A stretch of 13,096 nucleotides of DNA from Stenotrophomonas maltophilia (GCA_002386405.1 DGIP01000160.1:1-13096); one strand, 5' to 3'. Positions 1 through 6,892 are shown, counted from the stretch's first letter. The notes: generated by a model not told the origin, from the letters alone. A program made the numbers and translations.

Positions 1-9
1 TGCGTGGCT
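1..9. repeat. Right half of a GTAG-type hairpin repeat cut by the window edge
   Basis: The first nine bases, TGCGTGGCT, are identical to the last loop base plus right stem of the complete GTAG hairpin at 2719-2741. The window therefore probably opens inside another copy just downstream of the EamA gene. Only the half-repeat is visible, so this is inferred from identity with the complete copy. Confidence 0.5.
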
Positions 10-19
10 GCGCGCGGTA

Positions 20-877
20 TCAGCCCCAGGCGATAAACCCAATCGCCACCACCGCCAACACCAACCCCGCGCGGTTCCACCGCGTGGTCGGCTCGCCAAA
101 CGCCAACACCCCCACCAACGCCCCCAACACCACCACGCCGATGTTCATCCCGGCAAACACCGTGGCCGGGCTGTCCGGCATCGCCTGGTGGGCGTGCACG
201 TAAAACAGGATGTTGCCGCCATTGAGCAGCCCCAGCAGCGCCCCCGCGCCCACGTTGCGCGCGCGCAACCGGCTGCGCCCGCTGAAGTGCCGCCACAGCT
301 GCATCCCCAGCATCAACACAAACGCAATGCTGAAACACGCCAGCAGCGCCGCCATCGACGGCGTCCCCGACAGCGCCACCTGCTTCAGCAGCACATCCAC
401 CAGCGCAAACCCCACCCACACTGCCAGCAGCCAGCGCCAGCTGCCCGCCTCACCGGCTACCGCCGGCCCACGCGGGCGCAGGCTGATGCCCAGCATCGCC
501 ACCAGCCCCAGACCCAACCCCAGCAGCTTCAAAGGCGTGGCCGTCTGCCCGAAGAACAGAAACGCAGCCAACAACGACAGCAACAGCGACAACCGCTGCG
601 CCACATCCGTGCGCACGATCCCGGCCACCGCCACCGTGCGGCCCAGCACCAGGAACAGCGAAGGCAGCACCACCGCCAGCACCAGCAGCGCCGGCCACGG
701 CGCATGGCCCGATTGCAGCGCCTCCAGCGGCGGCCGCAACACCCCCGCCGTAAGCCCGGCGGCCACCAGGTAATTCCAGGTCACCATCTGGGCGACATCC
801 AGCTGGCGGCGCGCGGCCAGCTTCAGCAGCACCGACACCAACACGCTGCAGACCACGCTGAAAAGCAGATAGAACAT
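20..877 (-). CDS. EamA/DMT-superfamily transporter
   Basis: A 285-residue, very hydrophobic inner-membrane protein, the usual length for a two-repeat EamA (drug/metabolite transporter) permease with about ten transmembrane helices. The N-terminus (MFYLLFSVVCSVLVSVLLK) is the first helix. A basic loop around residues 131-136 (SLRPRG) separates the two halves. Residues 80-130 (VRTDVAQRLSLLLSLLAAFLFFG) and 227-270 (AMPDSPATVFAGMN, then VLAFGEPTT) resemble the paired helix ends of EamA repeats, including the F-x-E near the last helix. The substrate cannot be read from sequence. The start is an ATG with only a weak upstream GGA. It is divergent from the hydrolase gene, with 55 bp between the start codons. 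It is probably a single-gene unit, since a GTAG repeat follows its stop. Confidence 0.85.
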   Translation of the reverse strand: MFYLLFSVVCSVLVSVLLKLAARRQLDVAQMVTWNYLVAAGLTAGVLRPPLEALQSGHAPWPALLVLAVVLPSLFLVLGRTVAVAGIVRTDVAQRLSLLLSLLAAFLFFGQTATPLKLLGLGLGLVAMLGISLRPRGPAVAGEAGSWRWLLAVWVGFALVDVLLKQVALSGTPSMAALLACFSIAFVLMLGMQLWRHFSGRSRLRARNVGAGALLGLLNGGNILFYVHAHQAMPDSPATVFAGMNIGVVVLGALVGVLAFGEPTTRWNRAGLVLAVVAIGFIAWG

Positions 878-920
878 GGGGTTCCAGGCAGGCGCGGCAG
901 TGCAGCCCGCGGGGGAGCGG

Positions 921-926
921 TATTAT
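921..926 (+). promoter_or_regulatory. -10-like TATTAT directly upstream of the hydrolase start
   Basis: TATTAT ends 6 bases before the ATG at 933, which would place transcription initiation at or next to the start codon. No Shine-Dalgarno sequence lies between them, so a leaderless mRNA is plausible. The -35 region (around 898-903, CAGTGC) is poor. The call is from spacing only. Confidence 0.4.
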
Positions 927-932
927 GACGCC

Positions 933-1607
933 ATGCACAATCCCCCTTTCCCCAATGAAAGCACCACCCTGCAGCTGGCCGGCCCGGTCGGCGCGCTGGA
1001 CGTGGCGGTCGACCTGCCCAAGGCCGACGTGCCCGCGCAGCCGGTGGTGGCGGTCATCTGCCACCCGCTGTCCACCGAGGGCGGCAGCCTGCACAACAAG
1101 GTGGTGACCATGGTCGGCACCACCCTGCGCGAGCTGGGCATTGCCACCGTGCGCTTCAACTTCCGCAGCGTCGGCACCTCGGCCGGTGAGTTCGACCACG
1201 GCGTGGGCGAGCAGGACGACCTCAAGGCCGTGGTGGCCTGGGTGCGCGAACAGCGCCCCGACGCCACCCTGTGGCTGGCCGGCTTCAGCTTCGGCGCCTT
1301 CGTCTCCCTGCGCGCGGCCGCCGAGCTGCAGCCGCAGGTGCTGGTCTCGATCGCCCCGCCCGCCGGGCGCTGGGACTTCGACGGCGTGCAGCCGCCGGCC
1401 AACTGGCTGGTCATCCAGGGTGAAGACGACGAAATCGTCGATCCGCAGGCCGTCTACAACTGGCTGGACAGCCTGGACGCCCCGCACGAGCTGGTGCGCA
1501 TGCCCGAAACCAGCCACTTCTTCCACCGCAAGCTGATCGACCTGCGCGGCGCGGTGCTCCACGGCGTCAAGGGCTGGCTGCCGAACCCGGAAAGCGCCAC
1601 CGCATGA
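933..1607 (+). CDS. Alpha/beta hydrolase (COG2945-like)
   Basis: A 224-residue cytoplasmic alpha/beta-hydrolase, short and lidless, resembling the COG2945 group of uncharacterised serine hydrolases. Visible features are CHPLSTEGGSLHNKVV (residues 43-58, oxyanion-hole side), FNFRSVGTSAGEFDHG (75-90), the nucleophile elbow GFSFG with Ser119, an acid in GEDDEIVD (Asp165 or Asp166) and the catalytic His195 in ETSHFFH. All triad members are present, so it should be active; the substrate is unknown. The frame is open back to an ATG at 876, but the ATG at 933 is preferred because a TATTAT box sits just before it and the family fold begins there. The stop overlaps the zapE start (ATGA at 1604), so the two genes are probably translationally coupled. 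Confidence 0.88.
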   Translation: MHNPPFPNESTTLQLAGPVGALDVAVDLPKADVPAQPVVAVICHPLSTEGGSLHNKVVTMVGTTLRELGIATVRFNFRSVGTSAGEFDHGVGEQDDLKAVVAWVREQRPDATLWLAGFSFGAFVSLRAAAELQPQVLVSIAPPAGRWDFDGVQPPANWLVIQGEDDEIVDPQAVYNWLDSLDAPHELVRMPETSHFFHRKLIDLRGAVLHGVKGWLPNPESATA

Positions 1608-2704
1608 GTGATACCGCACTGACCCCGTCGCAGCGCTACGCCGAAGGCGTGGCCCGGGGCGAATGGCAGAACGACCCGGCCCAGCACGCCGCCCTGGCCG
1701 AGCTGGACCGCATCCACCTGGCCTTGGTCGACAGCGTCCAGGACGGCTGGCTGGACCGCCTTTCGGCCTTCTGGAAGAAGCCGGACCCGGTCAAGGGCCT
1801 GTACTTCTGGGGCGGGGTAGGGCGCGGCAAGACCTTCCTGGTGGACCTGTTCTACGACGGGCTGCCGATCGAGCAGAAGTACCGCACCCACTTCCACCGT
1901 TTCATGCGCGGCATCCACGAGCGCCTGCGCGAACACCAGGGGCAGAGCGACCCGCTGGCCCGGATCGCTCAGGAATGGCGCGCCAAGCTACGCGTGCTGG
2001 TGCTGGACGAGTTCTTCGTCACCGACATCGGCGATGCCATGCTGCTGGCGCGCCTGCTTGAGCGCCTGTTCGCCGAAGGGGTCACCCTGGTCACCACCTC
2101 CAACACGGCGGTGGAGAACCTGTACCTGAATGGGCTGCAGCGCGACAGCTTCCTGCCTGCCATCGGCCTGCTGCAGACCTACTGCGTGGAGCTGTACGCC
2201 GAGGGCACCGAAGACTACCGGATGCGCGCGCTGACCCATTCGCCCGTCTACCAAGCCCCGCGCGACGAGCACAGCGATGCCTGGCTGGCCAGCCGCTGGG
2301 CCGCGCTGAGCGGCGGCCAGCCGCCCAAGCCGGGCAACATCGAGATCGAAGCGCGCAAGATCCCGGTGCGCGCCCGCGGCAAGAGCATCGTCTGGTTCGA
2401 CTTCAAGGCCCTGTGCGAAGGCCCGCGCGGCCCCTCGGACTACATCGAGATCGCCCGCGAGTTCAACACCGTGCTGCTGGGCGACATTCCGCATTTCGAC
2501 CGCATGAATGAAGATGCCGCCCGCCGCTTCGTGAACCTGATCGACGAGCTGTACGACCGCCACGTCAACCTGGTCTGCACCGCCACCGACGCCCCGGTAG
2601 CCCTCTACACCGGCACCCGCCTCCAGGGCGCCTTCGAGCGCACCGCCTCGCGCCTCATAGAGATGCAAAGCGCGGAGTATCTGGGCACCCCACACAGGGC
2701 GTAA
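1604..2704 (+). CDS. zapE: Cell division ATPase ZapE (AFG1/LACE1 family)
   Basis: A 366-residue P-loop ATPase of the AFG1 family, whose bacterial members (ZapE) associate with the Z-ring in E. coli; mitochondrial homologues act in protein quality control. The Walker A motif is GGVGRGKT (residues 70-77), in the family context LYFWGGVGRGKTFLVDLF. The Walker B is VLVLDEFFVTD (131-141). The sensor-like segment TLVTTSN (161-167) and the region GLQRDSFLPAI (177-187) are typical, as is LVCTATDAP near the C-terminus. Length is normal for proteobacterial ZapE. It begins inside the hydrolase stop codon (ATGA), so the pair is an operon. A GTAG hairpin follows the TAA by 14 bp. No truncation or missing motif is seen. 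Confidence 0.95.
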   Translation: MSDTALTPSQRYAEGVARGEWQNDPAQHAALAELDRIHLALVDSVQDGWLDRLSAFWKKPDPVKGLYFWGGVGRGKTFLVDLFYDGLPIEQKYRTHFHRFMRGIHERLREHQGQSDPLARIAQEWRAKLRVLVLDEFFVTDIGDAMLLARLLERLFAEGVTLVTTSNTAVENLYLNGLQRDSFLPAIGLLQTYCVELYAEGTEDYRMRALTHSPVYQAPRDEHSDAWLASRWAALSGGQPPKPGNIEIEARKIPVRARGKSIVWFDFKALCEGPRGPSDYIEIAREFNTVLLGDIPHFDRMNEDAARRFVNLIDELYDRHVNLVCTATDAPVALYTGTRLQGAFERTASRLIEMQSAEYLGTPHRA

Positions 2705-2718
2705 CCGAGGCACACCCC

Positions 2719-2741
2719 GTAGAGCCACGCCCTGCGTGGCT
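2719..2741 (+). repeat. GTAG-headed REP hairpin (SMAG-like), CCT loop
   Basis: GTAG (2719-2722) is followed by an 8-bp perfect stem, AGCCACGC (2723-2730) pairing with GCGTGGCT (2734-2741), around a CCT loop. This is the layout of Stenotrophomonas GTAG-type repetitive extragenic palindromes. It sits just after the zapE stop and could stabilise the 3' end or help termination. There is no T-tract. Confidence 0.8.
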
Positions 2742-2859
2742 GCGGTCCCAAACCGCCCGCAATTGTTACGCCCGCGTGACGCCCATCGTTCCGTTTTTCG
2801 AACGCTTGAATCGCACGAAAAGTCGCCCCCAACCCTTGACTGCGCACTCGCTTTCGACA

Positions 2860-2869
2860 GGTCGCGACC
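2860..2869. other. 10-bp perfect palindrome in the nrdA upstream region
   Basis: GGTCGCGACC is a perfect 10-bp palindrome about 105 bp upstream of the predicted nrdA transcription start. It could be a protein site or chance in GC-rich DNA. No known operator was recognised. Confidence 0.2.
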
Positions 2870-2893
2870 GTTCGTCGGACGCCCCGAACACCG

Positions 2894-2915
2894 AATCCTT
2901 GCGCCGCAAGGGATT
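2894..2915. promoter_or_regulatory. Odd palindrome upstream of the nrdA promoter (possible activator site)
   Basis: CCTTGCG (2897-2903) and CGCAAGG (2905-2911) form a perfect 7-bp inverted repeat around a single C, flanked by AAT and GATT. Its centre at 2904 is about 70 bp upstream of the inferred start site, a common activator position. The cognate factor is unknown; function is inferred from symmetry and position only. Confidence 0.3.
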
Positions 2916-2923
2916 GCCCTGAT

Positions 2924-2939
2924 TCACTACATTTGGCGT
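2924..2939 (+). promoter_or_regulatory. NrdR-like box 1
   Basis: TCACTACATTTGGCGT matches about 11 of 16 positions of the NrdR consensus ACACWATATATWGTGT. It abuts the -35 hexamer of the nrdA promoter. Box 2 begins 32 bp further on, which fits the roughly three-turn spacing typical of paired NrdR sites. Each box alone is weak; the pairing, the spacing, the promoter overlap and the ribonucleotide reductase target make the case. Confidence 0.55.
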
Positions 2940-2967
2940 TGACGGCCCCCTACACCCCCACTATCTT
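2939..2967 (+). promoter_or_regulatory. Predicted sigma-70 promoter of nrdA
   Basis: TTGACG (2939-2944, 5/6 to TTGACA), a 17-bp spacer, and TATCTT (2962-2967, 4/6 to TATAAT). Predicted initiation is near 2974, giving a leader of about 260 nt before the GTG start of nrdA. NrdR-like box 1 touches the -35 and box 2 covers the -10, a layout suited to repression. Confidence 0.6.
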
Positions 2968-2971
2968 GTGG
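2956..2971 (+). promoter_or_regulatory. NrdR-like box 2
   Basis: CCCCACTATCTTGTGG matches about 11 of 16 positions of the NrdR consensus ACACWATATATWGTGT. It lies over the -10 hexamer, 32 bp (start to start) downstream of box 1. NrdR is an ATP-cone repressor that senses ATP/dATP and represses ribonucleotide reductase operons. Binding here would occlude RNA polymerase. Confidence 0.55.
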
Positions 2972-2972
2972 C

Positions 2973-3236
2973 TGTCGGTCCCGACGACCCCAAGTCGAAG
3001 GGCCAAACGGGCCCAACGCCCACCGACAACCGCATGCCGTACAGGGTGCGGCGCTGGTAGCGCCAGTCTCCGGGGGGAGATGACCGGTGAAGCAAGGGGA
3101 ATCGTCCGCAGCGCCGTTGCGCCGGTCGCGTCCCATGCGACACCGATAGTCCACCCTGAGCGCTGAGCGCATCGGCCCCACGCCTGCCCCGCAGGTGACC
3201 CTGCACCACCCCAAATCACGCCAAGAGGAAAACGCC
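2973..3236 (+). promoter_or_regulatory. Long structured 5' leader of nrdA (unidentified RNA element)
   Basis: Between the predicted start site and the nrdA GTG the leader holds many perfect helices. A 7-bp helix 2973-2979/3022-3028 encloses hairpins 2982-2985/2994-2997 and 3000-3004/3010-3014. Next come hairpins 3050-3055/3059-3064 (6 bp), 3067-3071/3076-3080 (5 bp), a 6-bp helix 3082-3087/3122-3127 enclosing 3111-3114/3119-3122, a 5-bp helix 3143-3147/3171-3175 enclosing 3160-3163/3167-3170, and 3183-3187/3191-3195 just before the ribosome site. Mutually exclusive alternatives exist: 3031-3036/3134-3139, 3042-3048/3152-3158 and 3125-3129/3137-3141. No known riboswitch consensus was recognised, and no credible ORF lies here. 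It may be a regulatory leader or simply GC-rich DNA that folds. Confidence 0.45.
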
Positions 3237-5621
3237 GTGAGCACCGAAACCAGCGCAGCCACCGACCAGGAAAGCGAATTCCTGTTGACTTCGCCGCCGA
3301 CCAATACGGCGATGAGCGTCACCAAGCGCAATGGAACGACCGAGCTGGTGGATCTGAACAAGATCGTGCGCGCGGTGCAGCGTTCGGCGGAAGGCCTGCA
3401 CGCGGTCGACCCGATGCGCGTGGCCACCCGCACCATTTCCGGCCTGTACAACGGCGCCACCACCCAGGAACTGGACGAGCTGTCCATCCGCACCGCCGCC
3501 CTGCTGATCGGTGAAGAGCCGGAGTACGGCCGCCTGGCCGCGCGCCTGCTGGCCAACTACATCGCCAAGGAAGTGTCGGGCCAGGAAATCCACGCCTTCT
3601 CGCAGTCGGTGGGCCGTGGCCACGAAGTGGGCCTGATCAACGACCGCCTGCTGAACTTCGTGCAGACCAACGCGCGCAAGCTCAACGATGCCATCGACAT
3701 CGGGCTGGACCTCAACTTCGATTACTTCGGCCTGCGTACCCTGTACGACCGCTACCTGCTGCGCCACCCGCACACCCGCAAGGTGATCGAGACCCCGCAG
3801 CAGTTCTTCCTGCGCATCGCCAGCGCCCTGAGCGAAGACGTGGCCGAAACCCTGGCGCTGTACAAGCGCATGGGCAACTTGGATTACCTGCCGTCCAGCC
3901 CGACCCTGTTCAATTCCGGCACCACCCACGAGCAGCTGTCCTCGTGCTTCCTGCTCGATTCGCCGCAGGATTCGCTGGAATCGATCTACTCCAAGTACGG
4001 CGATATCGCCCAGCTGTCCAAGTTCTCCGGCGGCATCGGCGTGAGCTACACCCGCGTGCGTTCGCGCGGCTCGCTCATCAAGTCCACCAACGGCCATTCC
4101 AACGGCATCGTGCCGTGGCTGAAGACCATGGATTCGTCCGTGGCCGCCGTGAACCAGGGTGGCAAGCGCAAGGGCGCGGCCTGCGTGTACCTGGAAACCT
4201 GGCACGCCGACATCGAGGACTTCCTCGAACTGCGTGACAACACCGGTGACGAATCGCGCCGTGCGCACAACCTGAACCTGGCCAACTGGATCCCGGACCT
4301 GTTCATGAAGCGCGTCGAAGCCGACCAGGAATGGTCGCTGTTCGATCCGCGCGTGGTGCCCGAATTCACCGACCTGTTCGGTGAAGCCTTCGAGCAGGCG
4401 TACCTGCAGGCCGAAGCGCAGGGCAAGGCCAACCGCACCATCTCCGCGCGCAAGCTGTACTCGCGCATGATGCGTACCCTTGCCGAAACCGGCAACGGCT
4501 GGATGACCTTCAAGGACAAGTGCAACCGCGCCAGCAACCAGACCCTGCGCGCCGGCAACGTGATCCACCTGTCCAACCTGTGCACCGAAATCCTGGAAAT
4601 CACCTCGGCCGAAGAAACCGCGGTGTGCAACCTGGGCTCGATCAACCTGGGCAACCATTTCGACGCCCACGGCGAGTTCGACTACGACAAGCTGGCCGAC
4701 ACCGTGCGCCTGGCCATCCGCCAGCTCGACCGCGTGATCGACCTGAACTTCTACCCGATCGAATCGGCACGCCGCGGCAACCTGCGCTGGCGCCCGGTTG
4801 GCCTGGGCTGCATGGGCCTGCAGGACGTGTTCTTCCGCAAGCGCCTGGCCTTCGACAGTGCCGAAGCCCGCGCGCTGTCGAAGAAGATTGCCGAAACCAT
4901 CTACTTCCACGCCCTGGAAACCTCGGTCGAACTGGCCCAGGAACGCGGCAAGCACCCGTCGTTCGCCGACACCCGTGCCGCCAGCGGCGAGCTGCAGTTC
5001 GACGCCTGGAACGTGGTGCCCGAAGACACCGCACGTTGGGATGCCCTGCGTGAGCGCATCAAGGAACACGGCCTGCGCAACTCGCTGATGATCGCCATCG
5101 CCCCGACCGCGACCATCGCCTCCATCGCCGGCTGCTACGAGTGCGTGGAACCGCAGGTGTCCAACCTGTTCAAGCGCGAAACCCTCTCGGGCGACTTCCT
5201 GCAGGTCAACCGTTACCTGGTGAACGAGCTGAAGAAGCTGGGCCACTGGACCCCGGAAATGCGCGACGCCATCAAGCTGGCCGAAGGCTCCATCCAGGGC
5301 ATCGCCCAGATTCCGGAAACCCTGCGCCACGTGTACCGCACCGCATGGGAACTGCCGATGCGTTCGCTGATCGACATGGCCGCCGAGCGTGGCGCGTTCA
5401 TCGACCAGTCCGCCTCGCTCAACCTGTTCATGGAAAGCCCGAACATCGGCGCGATGTCCTCCATGTACATGTACGCCTGGAAGCAGGGCATCAAGACCAC
5501 CTACTACCTGCGTTCGCGTCCGGCCACCAAGATCGCCAAGACCACCGTCAGCAGCTACACCCCGGTGGAAGCCGTGGTCTGCTCGCTGGAAAACCCGGAA
5601 GCCTGCGAGGCTTGCCAATAA
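3237..5621 (+). CDS. nrdA: Class Ia ribonucleoside-diphosphate reductase, alpha subunit
   Basis: A 794-residue R1 subunit that reduces ribonucleoside diphosphates to deoxy forms, with NrdB supplying the radical. An ATP-cone for activity control lies near residues 26-115 (VTKRNGTTELVDLNKI). Counterparts of the E. coli catalytic residues are all visible: Cys237 in SSCF and Cys464 in VCNLGSINL (redox pair), Asn447/Cys449/Glu451 in NLCTE (thiyl radical centre), and Tyr756-Tyr757 in TTYYLR (radical transfer). The tail ends in CEACQ, with Cys790/Cys793 as the shuttle cysteines. I chose GTG 3237 because AGAGGAA (3224-3230) precedes it at good spacing; an in-frame GTG at 3195 lies inside a leader hairpin and has no such site. 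Regulation is probably by NrdR at the promoter and by dATP at the cone. nrdB follows after 146 bp. Confidence 0.97.
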   Translation: MSTETSAATDQESEFLLTSPPTNTAMSVTKRNGTTELVDLNKIVRAVQRSAEGLHAVDPMRVATRTISGLYNGATTQELDELSIRTAALLIGEEPEYGRLAARLLANYIAKEVSGQEIHAFSQSVGRGHEVGLINDRLLNFVQTNARKLNDAIDIGLDLNFDYFGLRTLYDRYLLRHPHTRKVIETPQQFFLRIASALSEDVAETLALYKRMGNLDYLPSSPTLFNSGTTHEQLSSCFLLDSPQDSLESIYSKYGDIAQLSKFSGGIGVSYTRVRSRGSLIKSTNGHSNGIVPWLKTMDSSVAAVNQGGKRKGAACVYLETWHADIEDFLELRDNTGDESRRAHNLNLANWIPDLFMKRVEADQEWSLFDPRVVPEFTDLFGEAFEQAYLQAEAQGKANRTISARKLYSRMMRTLAETGNGWMTFKDKCNRASNQTLRAGNVIHLSNLCTEILEITSAEETAVCNLGSINLGNHFDAHGEFDYDKLADTVRLAIRQLDRVIDLNFYPIESARRGNLRWRPVGLGCMGLQDVFFRKRLAFDSAEARALSKKIAETIYFHALETSVELAQERGKHPSFADTRAASGELQFDAWNVVPEDTARWDALRERIKEHGLRNSLMIAIAPTATIASIAGCYECVEPQVSNLFKRETLSGDFLQVNRYLVNELKKLGHWTPEMRDAIKLAEGSIQGIAQIPETLRHVYRTAWELPMRSLIDMAAERGAFIDQSASLNLFMESPNIGAMSSMYMYAWKQGIKTTYYLRSRPATKIAKTTVSSYTPVEAVVCSLENPEACEACQ

Positions 5622-5626
5622 AAGGC

Positions 5627-5649
5627 GTGCCGGCCCACCGGGCCGGCAC
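5627..5649 (+). other. 10-bp GC hairpin directly after the nrdA stop
   Basis: GTGCCGGCCC (5627-5636) pairs perfectly with GGGCCGGCAC (5640-5649) around an ACC loop, starting 5 bp after the nrdA TAA. No T-tract follows, so it is not a standard intrinsic terminator. It could protect the nrdA 3' end or partly attenuate readthrough into nrdB. It lacks the GTAG head of the neighbouring repeats. Confidence 0.65.
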
Positions 5650-5658
5650 CCGCCGGAT

Positions 5659-5684
5659 GCACCGACCAACGGTCGGTGCCTACC
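5659..5684 (-). repeat. GGTAG REP hairpin in the nrdA-nrdB gap, left member of an inverted pair
   Basis: A 9-bp stem GCACCGACC (5659-5667) / GGTCGGTGC (5671-5679) around AAC. On the minus strand it is headed by GGTAG (5684-5680). It is an inverted near-copy of the hairpin at 5721-5748, and the two GGTAG heads face each other about 36 bp apart, a REP-dimer layout. Confidence 0.75.
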
Positions 5685-5720
5685 CCGGAATGCCGGTTCT
5701 GCCGGGATAATCAAACATTC

Positions 5721-5748
5721 GGTAGGTACCGACCGTTGGTCGGTACCT
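5721..5748 (+). repeat. GGTAG REP hairpin in the nrdA-nrdB gap, right member of an inverted pair
   Basis: GGTAG (5721-5725) heads an 11-bp perfect stem 5724-5734/5738-5748 (core GGTACCGACC) with a GTT loop. It is the inverted partner of 5659-5684, differing by compensating-looking C/T changes in the stem (GGCACC versus GGTACC). It ends only a few bases before the nrdB ribosome site AAGGA (5754-5758), so folding could influence nrdB translation. Confidence 0.75.
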
Positions 5749-5767
5749 CCAAGAAGGACGAAACACC

Positions 5768-6787
5768 ATGGCCGACAAGCCCCGTCAAATGCTGCTCGAT
5801 CCCGGTTTTGAACTGACCCTGCGCCCCATGCGCTACCCCCAGTTCTATGACATGTATCGCAACGCGATCAAGAACACCTGGACCGTGGAAGAAATCAACT
5901 TCCAGATCGACATCAGCGACCTGCATGGCAAGATGTCGCCGGGCGAGCGCCACCTGATCCACCGCCTGGTTGCGTTCTTCGCCACCGGCGATTCGATCGT
6001 GTCCAACAACCTGGTGCTGAACCTGTACCAGCACTTGAACGCGCCCGAAGCGCGCATGTACCTCTCGCGCCAGCTGTACGAAGAAGCGCTGCATGTGCAG
6101 TTCTACCTGACCCTGCTCGACAACTACCTGCCCGATCCGGACGAGCGCGCCAAGGCGTTCGACGCGGTGGAGAACATCGACTCGATCAAGCAGAAGGCCG
6201 ACTTCTGCTTCAAGTGGATCGACTCGATCCAGAACCTCAAGCGCATCGAAACCCGTGCCGAGCGCCGCCAGTTCCTGCTCAACCAGATCTGCTTCGCCGC
6301 ATGCATCGAAGGCCTGTTCTTCTTCGCCGCCTTCGCCTACGTGTACTACTTCCGTTCGCGCGGCCTGCTCAACGGCCTGGCCTCGGGCACCAACTGGGTG
6401 TTCCGCGACGAAAGCGCGCACATGGAGTTCGCGTTCGAATGCGTGGACGTCATCCGCGAAGAAGAGCCTGACCTGTTCGACGATGAGATGAAGCAGCAGG
6501 TCTATGACATGCTGGCCGAAGCCATCGAATGCGAAGTGAAGTTCGCCGAAGACGTGCTGTCCGGCGGCGTGGCCGGTATCTCCACCCGCGACATGCGCCA
6601 CTACCTGCAGCACTGCGCCGACAACCATTTCCATCGCCTGGGCATGGAAAAGAAGTACAACGTGCGCAACCCGCTGAGCTTCATGGAACTGCAGGACGTG
6701 CAGGAGCTGACCAACTTCTTCGAGCGTCGCTCCTCGGCCTACCAGGTCGGCGTGAAGGGTGAAGTGTCCTTCGACATGTCGTTCTGA
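5768..6787 (+). CDS. nrdB: Class Ia ribonucleoside-diphosphate reductase, beta subunit
   Basis: A 339-residue R2 subunit with the di-iron site and stable radical. Ligands read off against E. coli spacing are Asp75 (ATGDSIVSNN), Glu106 and His109 (EEALH), Glu181 (CIEGLFFF), and Glu215 and His218 (RDESAH). Four residues after His109 is Tyr113, the radical-tyrosine position, so this is a tyrosyl-radical class Ia enzyme rather than the Phe-containing Mn/Fe class Ic type. The C-terminal tail (EVSFDMSF) is the probable R1-docking peptide. AAGGA (5754-5758) precedes the ATG by 9 bases. It is in an operon with nrdA despite a 146-bp gap full of hairpins, and a strong terminator follows 24 bp after the stop. 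Confidence 0.97.
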   Translation: MADKPRQMLLDPGFELTLRPMRYPQFYDMYRNAIKNTWTVEEINFQIDISDLHGKMSPGERHLIHRLVAFFATGDSIVSNNLVLNLYQHLNAPEARMYLSRQLYEEALHVQFYLTLLDNYLPDPDERAKAFDAVENIDSIKQKADFCFKWIDSIQNLKRIETRAERRQFLLNQICFAACIEGLFFFAAFAYVYYFRSRGLLNGLASGTNWVFRDESAHMEFAFECVDVIREEEPDLFDDEMKQQVYDMLAEAIECEVKFAEDVLSGGVAGISTRDMRHYLQHCADNHFHRLGMEKKYNVRNPLSFMELQDVQELTNFFERRSSAYQVGVKGEVSFDMSF

Positions 6788-6811
6788 TCCAAGCGCACCA
6801 TGCAGACCCAG

Positions 6812-6838
6812 AAAGCCCCGGCACTGCCGGGGCTTTTT
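6812..6838 (+). terminator. Rho-independent terminator of nrdAB
   Basis: An 11-bp perfect stem AAAGCCCCGGC (6812-6822) / GCCGGGGCTTT (6826-6836) with loop ACT, ending in a run of five T (6834-6838). It lies 24 bp after the nrdB stop. It also excludes the ATG at 6800 as a sensible start for the next gene. Confidence 0.93.
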
Positions 6839-6855
6839 GTTTGCGGGCGCTGCCG

Positions 6856-6861
6856 TATCAT
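6856..6861 (+). promoter_or_regulatory. -10-like TATCAT upstream of the thioesterase gene
   Basis: TATCAT lies 31 bp before the thioesterase ATG, just after the nrdAB terminator. The -35 would fall in the terminator T-tract (6833-6839) and is not convincing. A promoter is needed here because the terminator isolates the gene. Confidence 0.35.
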
Positions 6862-6892
6862 CCTCGTCGACCCCACCGCACGGCCCACCGCC

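Noticed and set aside
2933..3166. Small protein-coding ORF between zapE and nrdA
   Set aside because: It would start inside the NrdR-like box and promoter, has no ribosome site or recognisable sequence, and has a random-looking composition.
2973..3236. Cobalamin or other known riboswitch in the nrdA leader
   Set aside because: I looked for the B12-box-like CCCGCAACTG and GCCACTG elements and for TPP, glycine and SAM cores. Only chance partial matches were seen (for example CCGGAGACTGG on the wrong strand).
3195..3236. Upstream GTG (3195) as the nrdA start
   Set aside because: It lies within the hairpin 3183-3195 with no ribosome site, while GTG 3237 has AGAGGAA at proper spacing.
3216..5714. 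Very long open frame on the minus strand across nrdA
   Set aside because: It mirrors the codon bias of the GC-rich nrdA gene, its translation matches no family, and nrdA on the plus strand has every catalytic residue.
6800..6892. N-terminal extension of the thioesterase from ATG 6800
   Set aside because: The perfect nrdAB terminator (6812-6838) would lie inside the extension, and the family begins at about 6893.
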